NCBI GenBank assembly: GCA_937981555.1
Contig: CALJOK010000042.1
Span: forward strand, 61,440-125,439
Length of the DNA stretch: 64,000 nt
Reading direction: 5' to 3'
Source of the DNA: an uncultured Saprospiraceae bacterium
Lineage (GTDB): Bacteria > Bacteroidota > Bacteroidia > Chitinophagales > Saprospiraceae
The position numbers were made by a program, and so were the translations under genes. Shown piece after piece: positions 53,867 to 63,900 of this stretch. A model generated the notes under the pieces. That model searched no databases. It saw nothing but the letters and a program-made list of their open reading frames with translations, and was not told where the DNA came from. Each line of letters starts with the position of its first letter. Position 1 is the first letter of the stretch.

Positions 53867-55462
53867 TTAACCTTTTTCAATCGCTTCCATGTATCGAGCC
53901 AATTGTTTTTTAACAACTGGATATAGTAAGAATAATCCTACCATATTCGGGAATACCATTGCAAAAATCATTGCATCTGAGAATGCCCAGATCGAACTCA
54001 TATTTGCAGAAGCACCAATAACGATAAACAAACAGAAAATTATTTTGTAAAGCATATCAGCAGCTTTTCCTCTTCCAAATAAAAATTTCCAAGATTGTAA
54101 TCCATAGTAAGACCATGAAATCATAGTCGATACCGCAAATAGAACAACTGCAATAGTCAAGAATATATCAGAGTAAGGAATATAAGCTGCAAATGCTTGA
54201 GAAGTAATTCCAGCACCTTCATAAGCAACTCCATCAATCATAACTTGTCCATCAGCACCACCATATTCGAATGCTCCTCCTGAGTTAAAAATGATAATTA
54301 CCAAAGCAGTCATCGTACAAATAACAACTGTATCAATAAATGGCTCTAACAATGCAACTAATCCTTCCGATGCAGAATACTTTGTTTTTACAGCGGAGTG
54401 TGCAATTGATGCAGAACCTGCACCTGCTTCATTTGAAAAGGCAGCTCTTTTAAATCCAATTAATAATACTCCGATCATTGCTCCGACACTCGCTCGTGGA
54501 GTGAATGCTTCAGAGAAGATTTGTCCAAATGCATCATCAACTAAGGTGATATTTGAACCAATAATATACAAGCATGCTACCATGTAAAGACCAGCCATCA
54601 ATGGCACAACCTTCTCAGTAACAGAAGCAATTCTTTTGATTCCACCAATAATAATGATACCTACTAGAATTGCTAAAACAACTCCAATTCCAAAACCTGC
54701 ACTTGCACTTTCTAAGCCCATCAAATCTTTTAATACAATAGTTGCTTGGTTAGATTGTGCAGCGTTTCCACCACCAAATGATCCTCCAATACAGAAAATA
54801 GCAAACAAGACTGCTCCTATTTTTCCTAAAGTTTCAAATCCTCTTTCTTTTAATCCTTTACTTAAGTAGTACATTGGTCCACCGTAAACTGTTCCATCTG
54901 GTCCAATGTCTCGATATTGAACACCTAATGTACATTCAACAAATTTTGTTGACATTCCTAAAAGTCCACAGAGTATCATCCAAAATGTTGCTCCTGGTCC
55001 ACCAAGCGCAATTGCCAAAGCAACTCCCGCAATGTTTCCATTTCCAACTGTTCCAGAGACTGCTGTTGCTAATGCTTGAAAGTGAGTCACCTCTCCATCT
55101 TTTGATTCATCACCAATCGTATCGACAATATCTCCGCCCGCAACGTTTACTTGTGCTCCTGGTTCTACACTATGATGATCGATGTGGTCATATTTTCCAC
55201 GAACCACATTGATGGCTGTTCCGAATTTTCTAATATTGATAAAGCCAAACATTATCGTAAAGAATGCCGCTGCAAAAACCAACAACATCAATACAAATGG
55301 GATTCCTCCAATATTGAAAAATATAATTGCGGAAAAGAAATCAGAGACCGGTTGGAATGCCTCATCAATCATTTGATCAATTCCTTTTTCGGCGGTCTCT
55401 TGTGCAAAAGTGAAAATTGGCAATAGAAAAACTGCCATTAGAAGTAGTAATCTTTTTTTCAT
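53867..55462 (-). CDS. Alanine/glycine:cation symporter (AGCS family)
   Basis: About 531 residues from ATG 55462 (MKKRLLLLMAVFLLPIFTFA, a signal-like first helix); in-frame starts further up (55600) add 46 unlike residues. Around ten membrane helices with the family patterns GNIAGVALAIALGGPGATFWM, GPDGTVYGGPMYYL, FKRAAFSNEAGAGSASIAHS and AYIPYSDIFLTIAVVLFAVS. AGCS carriers import alanine or glycine with Na+ or H+. Single gene with a terminator; the P-loop kinase-like gene lies upstream on the same strand. Confidence 0.94.
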   Translation of the reverse strand: MKKRLLLLMAVFLLPIFTFAQETAEKGIDQMIDEAFQPVSDFFSAIIFFNIGGIPFVLMLLVFAAAFFTIMFGFINIRKFGTAINVVRGKYDHIDHHSVEPGAQVNVAGGDIVDTIGDESKDGEVTHFQALATAVSGTVGNGNIAGVALAIALGGPGATFWMILCGLLGMSTKFVECTLGVQYRDIGPDGTVYGGPMYYLSKGLKERGFETLGKIGAVLFAIFCIGGSFGGGNAAQSNQATIVLKDLMGLESASAGFGIGVVLAILVGIIIIGGIKRIASVTEKVVPLMAGLYMVACLYIIGSNITLVDDAFGQIFSEAFTPRASVGAMIGVLLIGFKRAAFSNEAGAGSASIAHSAVKTKYSASEGLVALLEPFIDTVVICTMTALVIIIFNSGGAFEYGGADGQVMIDGVAYEGAGITSQAFAAYIPYSDIFLTIAVVLFAVSTMISWSYYGLQSWKFLFGRGKAADMLYKIIFCLFIVIGASANMSSIWAFSDAMIFAMVFPNMVGLFLLYPVVKKQLARYMEAIEKG

Positions 55463-55676
55463 ATGTAAATAAATTTGGTTAAACGTTGTGTAGAAAATAC
55501 ACACTCCAATAAATGACGTTTCAATTAATTGATTTGCACGCCATCTATTATTTTTTGTAAAAAATAAATAAGCAATCTTTGAATCCTTAAAATTCAGCAC
55601 GTTAAAGTAGCACCTTATTTTTAGTTATCAAAAAAATGGATAAGAATTGTTGGACGCACTACTATTAAAGTACTGA

Positions 55677-56189
55677 TTATGAACGTTTTATATTTTCAAA
55701 AAATGCTTTTATATCTTTTTCTTTTCGGAAAATAAATATCTGTTTTTCCTTCTTCCAGCCTTCTAATTTTTTCAAATTAGATTTTCTTCTGGTCATATTA
55801 TAGATCAAAACATAATGATAAAATTGTAAATCAAATCGCTCGGGACAATCATCTGGCATATCTGCTCTAGTTTTTCCATAGTTGGCAATTATTCTTTTCG
55901 TCACTCGGTAGAGGCAAACATAAGTGGGTTGATCCAAAAAAATAATGGTATCAGCTCGTGGAATTCGGAGATCCCAAGTACCGCTATAATTTCCATCCAT
56001 GATCCATTGATCTTCTTTTACAATTTCCGAAATCGTATTTCGCCAATCCTCTTTCGATGATTCTATCCAATTGGGTTTCCAATATTTTTGATCTAAATGG
56101 ACGAGAGGAATTTGAGTTAGCTCATTTAGTTTTCTAGAAAAAGTAGATTTTCCAGAACCACTACAGCCGATAATCATGATGCGTTTCAT
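55677..56189 (-). CDS. P-loop nucleotide kinase-like (FlaR/topology modulation family)
   Basis: 170 residues with Walker A GCSGSGKSTFSRKL at the N-terminus and RIPRADTIIFLDQPTYVCL as the Walker B-like strand, plus a lid-like region with RVTKRIIANYGKTRADMP. It resembles the AAA_17/topology modulation (FlaR) kinases, small adenylate-kinase-fold proteins of unclear substrate. No neighbour helps identify it. Confidence 0.85.
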   Translation of the reverse strand: MKRIMIIGCSGSGKSTFSRKLNELTQIPLVHLDQKYWKPNWIESSKEDWRNTISEIVKEDQWIMDGNYSGTWDLRIPRADTIIFLDQPTYVCLYRVTKRIIANYGKTRADMPDDCPERFDLQFYHYVLIYNMTRRKSNLKKLEGWKKEKQIFIFRKEKDIKAFFENIKRS

Positions 56190-56216
56190 GTTTTTTATTT
56201 ATTCTTTGACAAAAGG

Positions 56217-56252
56217 AAAAACCGTAATTGGATTTGTTTCCAATAACGGCAA
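56217..56252 (-). terminator. Hairpin after the LTD fragment
   Basis: CCGTAATTGG (56222-56231) and CCAATAACGG (56240-56249) pair with one mismatch; T-rich minus-strand tail. Confidence 0.6.
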
Positions 56253-56352
56253 TTTCTCTGTTAATCTAGATTTAAAAAAATAAGAGAAATAGAAAAGTAT
56301 ATTTCTTTTCAAAATTTAATCTTCCATCCTTCCTTATTTCCTTATTTCCTTC

Positions 56353-56610
56353 TTATTTCGTGTATTTTACTTGATGCACTATTACTTTATCAGGATTTAA
56401 TAACAATACATTCCCGCCTGAATTCGACAGCGTAAATTTAGTACCAAGTTTGACCATTCTTATTTCACCAGCTTTTAAAGTAAACTTCAATTCTTCTTGT
56501 TTTCTTATCCCATCAGTCAATTTACAATTTTTGAAATTCACCGATTGGTTGATTGAATTTAGCAAAGTAATCTTTTCATTTCTTCTTTCTCTACTTGTTG
56601 GATTGGCCAT
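56353..56610 (-). CDS. Lamin-tail-domain (LTD) fragment, likely remnant of a DUF2278-type gene
   Basis: 85 residues, all of it an LTD-like beta domain (KITLLNSINQSVNFKNCKLT, VKLGTKFTLSNSGGNVLLLN, VHQVKYTK). The frame stays open about 11 codons before the first Met (GIYILSAMANPTS), so the real coding region extended further upstream, ending in a stop at about 56643. The ANPTS...EKITLLN start matches the place where DUF2278 proteins join their LTD domain, so the first part of such a gene has probably been lost. It may be untranslated. Confidence 0.6.
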   Translation of the reverse strand: MANPTSRERRNEKITLLNSINQSVNFKNCKLTDGIRKQEELKFTLKAGEIRMVKLGTKFTLSNSGGNVLLLNPDKVIVHQVKYTK

Positions 56611-56803
56611 CGCACTTAAAATATAAATACCTTTGGACAGACCTTAACGTAGTCACATTTTAATTCCTTTTTTTAAAATAATGTTCACTCTTGCCTGATT
56701 TTTGTATTTAAGAAAGTAACAATTGCTATCTAGCAAAACCATTCAACATAACCTACCAACATTTTTTTTACAAAATCTTATATTTTACTAAACACAACAC
56801 TTA

Positions 56804-57844
56804 ATGAGAAAATTAATCGCAATTGGCTTGACTGCCCTTTCACCAATTTTGATGTTTGCTAATTTTAATAATTGGCCTGCGAATAACGAAAATTATACTT
56901 ACCAATCTTCATTAGAAAATGACTCTACCGCTATAGTTCATTCAGATTGTCCCTTGCTAAAACGGAACTGTTCTGGCAAAATAAAATGGGCAGATGGAAC
57001 TATCTACGTAGGTGATTTTAAATTTGGAAAACCTCATGGAGAGGGAAAAATCACTTACTCGAACGGAGAATTTTATAAAGGTGAATTCGTTCGTGGATAT
57101 CCTGAAGGCCTTGGTATCATGGAATATAACGATCGAAGTTTTTATGAAGGCGAATGGTCTAATGGAATAAAAGAAGGAGAAGGTATTTACACTTTCCCAG
57201 GAGGGCATGAATATACTGGAGAGTTTGAAAACGATGTAATGAATGGTTTTGGAAAAATAAAATTGATGACTGGCGAAATATACGAAGGTGATTGGAAAAA
57301 TGGTTTGGCTGATGGGAATGGGAAATTCACTAGAAAAGATGGTAGTCGTTTTATTGGAAAAAGCGAGAACGGAACTCGAAATGGAGAAGGGTTAATTGTT
57401 TGGGAAAGTGGAGATACATTAATGGGGAATTGGGAAGATGGAATAATGGTTGAAGAGGCTACCTATGTTTTTGCTGATGGTACTCAAATGATTAGTTTCT
57501 GGGAAAATGGAGAATTACAAAATGATTTAACATATATAGATTCTCAAGGGAATGAGCTAATGGGAAGTCTTGAATTAGTGTCACATATTACAACTCAAAC
57601 GGACTCCAAATTCCTTGCTTCTGCTAGTGAAAAATTACCGTTAGTCTTTTATGGTTTCGCCATGGAATTCCATGCGATGCAAAATTATGACCTAGCAGAA
57701 AAGCATTTGGATATGGCTTACTTGATTGATTCGCCAGCCAACGATACACCTTATCGAGAGATGGTGGTTCAGTTGACAGCAAATATTAATTCGGAACGAG
57801 TGAACAAGATTTTAGGGAAAGGAAATGTTTTGTTTCGATTCTAA
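56804..57844 (+). CDS. Exported MORN-repeat protein
   Basis: 346 residues. Signal peptide (first 20), then at least seven MORN repeats of the form YxGxFxxGxxxGxGxxxxxxG (GDFKFGKPHGEGKITYSNGE, GEWSNGIKEGEGIYTFPGGH, GDWKNGLADGNGKFTRKDGS). A short helical C-terminal region (about 270-346, YDLAEKHLDMAYLIDSPAND) looks TPR-like. MORN repeats bind lipid or protein; the role is unknown. The two final hairpins, at 57876-57916 and 57929-57954, end this gene and the convergent adhesin gene. Confidence 0.88.
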   Translation: MRKLIAIGLTALSPILMFANFNNWPANNENYTYQSSLENDSTAIVHSDCPLLKRNCSGKIKWADGTIYVGDFKFGKPHGEGKITYSNGEFYKGEFVRGYPEGLGIMEYNDRSFYEGEWSNGIKEGEGIYTFPGGHEYTGEFENDVMNGFGKIKLMTGEIYEGDWKNGLADGNGKFTRKDGSRFIGKSENGTRNGEGLIVWESGDTLMGNWEDGIMVEEATYVFADGTQMISFWENGELQNDLTYIDSQGNELMGSLELVSHITTQTDSKFLASASEKLPLVFYGFAMEFHAMQNYDLAEKHLDMAYLIDSPANDTPYREMVVQLTANINSERVNKILGKGNVLFRF

Positions 57845-57875
57845 ATGAGAAGATGATTATATAAATGGATATGTA

Positions 57876-57916
57876 AAAAGCGGTAACCTTGATGATTGGG
57901 GTTATCGCTTTTTTAT
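57876..57916 (+). terminator. Terminator of the MORN gene
   Basis: AAAAGCGGTAACC pairs with GGTTATCGCTTTT around a loop of about 11 bases, then T6. Confidence 0.8.
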
Positions 57917-57917
57917 T

Positions 57918-57958
57918 GCAAAAAAAAACGGTTGTCGAATCTCTTCGACAACCGCTTC
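57918..57958 (-). terminator. Terminator of the giant adhesin gene
   Basis: CGGTTGTCGAA (57929-57939) pairs with TTCGACAACCG (57944-57954) around TCTC; the minus strand continues into nine T. Confidence 0.92.
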
Positions 57959-57987
57959 ATTTGTTAACTAAACTATTATTCCAAAAA

Positions 57988-60900
57988 CTATTCTGTAATC
58001 TTAATTACCCGTTCTACATCTTTTCGGTAGTCATTATATCGTACCCAAATCAAGTAAGAACCTGCTGGTAAATCTGCTAAACTAACTCTGTAAGTTCTAA
58101 AACCATCTGATACTACTTGAGTAGAAAGAACTCTTCCTGTAATATCTACTACTTCGATAGTTGCGTCCTCTCTTAATTCTGTAAGGAATTCAACGTAAGT
58201 GTAATCAATAACTGGATTTGGATATACATGAATATCTCTAGTACCATTATCAAATACAACTACTTCAACCTTAGTATAAGTCGTTTGACCGTTAGCAGCA
58301 ACATATTTGATTCGGTAGTAGTTTACTCCGTAATATGGCTCAGCATGAACAGCTTGGTAACTGTTGATTTCTTGAGCACTTCCATTAGCATTTCTCATTT
58401 CGAATGATTGGAAATCATCACCATTCTTAGAATGCTCTAAGAAGTAACGACTTTCATTTACTTCGTACTGAGTTGTCCAATCTAGTAAAACTTCTGTTCC
58501 ACTTGGTTCAGGTTGTACTGCGAAACTCGTGAATACAAAACCGTTTAAGCAGTCGGTCACTTCAAATTCGTGAGTTGTTGAAATTGAACAACCCATATTT
58601 TCAACTGTCAAAGTAACGGTCTTGGTTCCAGTAGAACTGTAAGTCAAGTTGTACACATTTCTTTGTGTTGAAGTTTGAACTGAAGCACCTGCTCCGAAAT
58701 CCCATAAGTAAGTTGCGGTTGCACCTGCGTAAGCTGCTTGGAAACTTGTTGATTCACTTAAACAAAGACTTGATGGAGCTTGCTCTATTTCGATACTAGG
58801 TAAAGGAGTTACCAAAATCGAAACAATGTTACTCTCTCCAGTATAGTCTGTACATCCTGATCTTCTTGCACATCGTACAAAGTATGTATTCGAGTAAACC
58901 TGACCAGGCTGATAGAATTCATTTGTCGCACCTTGGATTAGAGTCCAAGTAGGATCTGTATTAGAGAATGGACTTCCTGTTGTATTCATCAACCAGATAT
59001 ATTCCAAATCACCACCACCACCTGTTGGGTAAACACTATTCACTAATAAGTCTGGAGTTTCTCCTGCGCAAATAGTTTGCGTAGTTAAGATTGCTCCACC
59101 TGTAGTAACATTGTTACATTCTGGATGAACACCTGCGTCAAAACTTAGGTCATCCACTTGTCCTGATACAACAGTAAATGTTGATGTTCTACCTGTCAAT
59201 GGATTAGGGTCACTATCCAAATAGTTATCCATTCCTTGGTTCGCCAATGTGATCATATAATCATTTGGTAAACTACTTAGCATGAATTCAATTTGGTAAG
59301 TTCCTGCTACTACATTTTCAAATAAGTAGTAACCTGCAGCTGTATTCGATGGATTATTAGATGTCGTTTCAGTAGCAACGATTTCATCATCTAATGTTCC
59401 GAAGATTCCATCTTGACCTGCTGTCAATAACTTCACCATCACATTATTGAATCCTACTTCGTCAGTATCTTGAATTCCATTTCGGTTCGTATCAAACCAA
59501 ACGTAATCTCCGATATTTACATCTCCTGTTGGAGTCGAAGCATTTACATCTACTTGATCTGTTGCAAAACATCCATTACCATCAACCACCGTTACAGAAT
59601 AATTACCTACTGATAGTCCCGTTGCAGTTTGAGTCATTTGACCATTACTCCAAACATATTGGTAAGGAAGTGTTCCTCCTGTAGGAGTTACCGTTGCCGT
59701 TCCATCATTTCCGATTGGAGTTACTTCTGTCGAAACAGTAGTCAATTGTAATTCTGGAGGAGAGATGATTTGGATAGTTTGAGTACCTATACATCCAGCT
59801 CCATCAGTAATTGTTACCGTGTAACTTCCAGCTTCTAAGTTGATGATCATGGCATTTGTTTCGCCATTACTCCATAAGTAAGTATAATTAGGTTGTCCAC
59901 CAACAACACTTGCTGTTGCCGTTCCATCTGTATCTAAGTAACAACTTACATCAGTTTTATCAATCGAAACGATTAAGTTAGAACTTGAAGAAATTATTAC
60001 TTCATCTTCAATGGTACAACCATTATTATCTGTAATAACTACGGTATAAGTTCCTTCATCTAAATTACTGATCGTTGATGTTGTCTGACCATTAGACCAA
60101 GCATACTGGTAAGGCATTGTTCCTCCATCAACATTTGCAGTTGCTGAACCAGCTCCACCTGCACATCCTCCACCATCAGAATCAATTGTTACTAACAATT
60201 CTTGTGGTTGATTAACATTCGCACCTGTTGAGACTGAACATCCACTTGCATCAGTAATCGTTACATTATAAGAACCTGCTGTTAAGTTAGTTGGATTTGA
60301 AATATTTCCAATTCCACCTGTCCAATCGTATGTGAATGGAGCTAAACCACTCACCATCGTAACATTAATACCTCCATCATTTCCTTCGAAACAATTTACA
60401 GCAGTTGCTGAAATATCAGCTTGCAATGCACCTGTTCCTAAAATCTCTATTGATAAGTTAGCAGCACATCCAGTTCCGTCAGTAACTGTTACTTCATAAA
60501 TTCCTGGAGCAAGACCAGATTGATCTTCGATGTTACCTGTTCCATTTGACCAAACAAATGTAATTGGTGCAACTCCACTTGATACAGTCAAATCAATGCT
60601 TCCATTGTTTTCACCACAAGATGCATTAGCATGAGTTTCCGTAACATTTAATCCTCCGATCACTTCAATTGTTTGCGTAGCAGAAATTGTATTTCCACAA
60701 TCGTCTGTCGCAGTCCAAGTTCTTTCTAGTGTATAAGAACAACCACTTCCTGTTTGATTTTCTTCAAATGTAATGTCTACATCTGTATCACAATTATCTG
60801 TTCCAACAATAATTGGAGCAGTTGGAATAGTTTGTCCTAAAGTCAAATCAATGGTCAAGTTATTTGGTACTCCAATCAAAGTTGGATCTGTAATATCTTG

Positions 60901-63900
60901 AACAAAGATTGTTTGAACTGCTTCTGTCGTGTTTCCACAATCATCAGTTGCAGTCCATGTTCGAGTCAATGTGTAAGAATCTGCACATGCACCTGGCGTG
61001 TTCGTTTCACTAAATGAAATTTCCACATCTGCATCGCAATTGTCTGTAGCTATTGGATTATTTGCAACCGCTGGAATATCGTTACACTCAACAGTTAAGT
61101 TAGCAGGTACACCTGCAACTACTGGAGGAGTATCATCTCCTACGTTAATAGTTTGCGTAGCAGAAGCTGAGTTTCCACAATTATCTGTCGCTGTCCATGT
61201 TCGAGTCAAGATGTAACCACATGAAGCAGGAGTTTCCACTTCATTAAATGTAATGTCAACATCTGTATCACAGTTATCTGTTCCTGTTACGATTGGAGCC
61301 GTTGGAATCATTCCGCAATCTACATTCACATCAGCAGGTACTCCAATCAAAGTTGGATTAGTTGTATCTTCAACTGTTACCAATTGAGTATGAGAAACTC
61401 CATTACCACATCCACTTCCTACACTCCATGTTCTCTCTATTGTATATGCATTTTCACAATCTCCTGTAATAATGTTTTCTACAAAATCCACTACTATTGG
61501 ATTTCCTGTACAACCATCGAAAGCAGAAATATCAGCTGCAACTGGAATGTTAGAACATTCAACTGTAATATCAGCAGGCATTGCTGAAAGTGTCGCTGGA
61601 TCAGCATTAACTGTGATCGCTTGACTTTCAGAAACTTCATTTCCACAATCATCAATTGCTGTCCATGTTCGAGTAATGATTGTTTGACAACCATCAACAG
61701 CTGAAGTTTCAGAGAAAGAAACCTCTACTTCATCATCGCAATTATCAGTTGCAGTTACCGTTGCTGGATTTGGAACAGTTCCACAATTCACCGTTTCGTC
61801 AGTAGGTACTCCTATCAAAATTGGATCTTCTGTATCTTCAACTGTAATCGTTTGTGACGCAAAAGTTTCGTTTCCACAATTATCAGTTGCTGTCCATGTT
61901 CGAACTAATTCATAACCACATGCTAATGGATTTTCAATTTCATTGAATGAAATATCTACATCCGTATCACAATTATCTGTCGCTACTGGATTAGCAGGTG
62001 CTGGAACATTTCCACAAGCCACATTTAAGTTAGCAGGAACTCCTGCCAAAATTGGAGACTGTGTATCTTCAACTGTAATCAATTGAGTATGAGAAATTCC
62101 ATTTCCACATCCACTAGCTACACTCCATGTTCTTTCTATCGTGTAATTATTTTCACAACTTCCAGCGATGATGTTTTCTACAAAATCAACTTGAGTTGTT
62201 CCTGCGCAATCAGACTGCGCAGTTACAGTTCCTGCTACTGGAATATTATTACATTCAACAGTAACATCAGCTGGTGTAGTTGAAAAGATCGGTGCATCAG
62301 TTGATACAGTAATCGTTTGTGATGCTTCAGTCGCATTTCCACAATTATCAGTTGCTGTCCATGTTCGCGTCAAAATATATCCACATCCATCTGCTACTGA
62401 AACTTCATCAAAAGTAACATCAACATCTGTATCACAATTATCAGTTGCAACTGGCTGAGCTACCGTAGGTACATTGTTACAATCAACTGTTAAGTCAGTT
62501 GGAATACCTGCCAAGACTGGTGATTGAGTATCTTCAACAGTAATGTATTGCGAATCAGAAATTGTATTTCCACAATTATCTGACGCAGTCCATGTTCGAA
62601 CGATCGTATAATTATCAGCGCAATCTCCTGCGATATAACTTTCTACAAAATCTAAAGTTGCACTCGGATCACAATTATCTAACACTCCAACTCCTTGGTC
62701 AATCGCTGGAATATTTCCACACTCAACAGTTAAGTCAGCAGGGATTTCCCAAAGTGATGGAACTTCTGAGTCAGTAACTGTTACTTCTTGAGTCCCAGTT
62801 ATTTCATTTCCACACTCATCAATTGCTGTCCATGTTCTAGTAATTAAATATCCACAAGCTAATGGAGTTTCAACTTCCGTTAAAATTGCTTCCACATCGA
62901 AATCACAATTATCTGACGCTCCAACATAAGGTGCTCCTGGAATAGAAGAACATTCAACTGTAGTATTCGCAGGAACATCAATCAAAGTTGGAGGCGTGTT
63001 GTCTCCTACTGTAATATTTTGCGAAGCAGAAACTGTATTTCCACAATCATCCGTTGCAGTCCATGTTCGTGTTAAAATATAACCACAAGCTAATGGAGTT
63101 GTCGTTTCTGCAAAATCAATTGAAATAGTTGTTGTGCAATTATCCGTTACTGTAACATTTGCAGCTACTAGAGGAATGTTATCGCAGTTTGCCGTTTCGT
63201 CAGCAGGTACTCCTATCAAAACTGGGTCTTCTGTATCTTCAACGATAATAGTTTGTGAAGCAGAAGTTTCATTTCCACAATTATCTGTTGCTGTCCATGT
63301 TCGAACTAATTCATATCCACATGATAAAGGTGTTTGAACTTCATTATAAATGATGTCCACATCTGTATCACAATTATCTGTTGCAACTGGTTGAGCAGGT
63401 GTTGGTACATTTCCACAACCAACATTTACATTCGCAGGAACTCCCGCTAAAATTGGTGACTGTGTATCTTCTACTGTAACTGTCTGAGTATGAGAAATAG
63501 TAGTTCCACATGCTGAACTTGCATCAATTGACCAAGTTCTTTCTATCGTGTAACTATTTTCACAAGCTCCTGGAATTATGTTTTCTACAAAATCCACTTG
63601 AACTGTTCCTGCACAATTTGATTGAGCAGTCAAAGTAGTTGCTGTTGGAACATTATTACATTCAACGGTAAGGTCAGCAGGAAGGCTAGAGAAAACTGGC
63701 TCATCTCCACCAACAGTTATCGTTTGTGAAACAACAACTGTGTTTCCACAATTATCTGTTGCAGTCCATGTTCGAGTAATAATAAATCCACATCCATCAA
63801 CTACTGAAGTCTCGCTGAAATCTATATCAACATCCGTATCACAATTATCATTTGCAATCGGTGTTGCTGGTGCTGGAACTAGATTACAATCAACCGTTAC

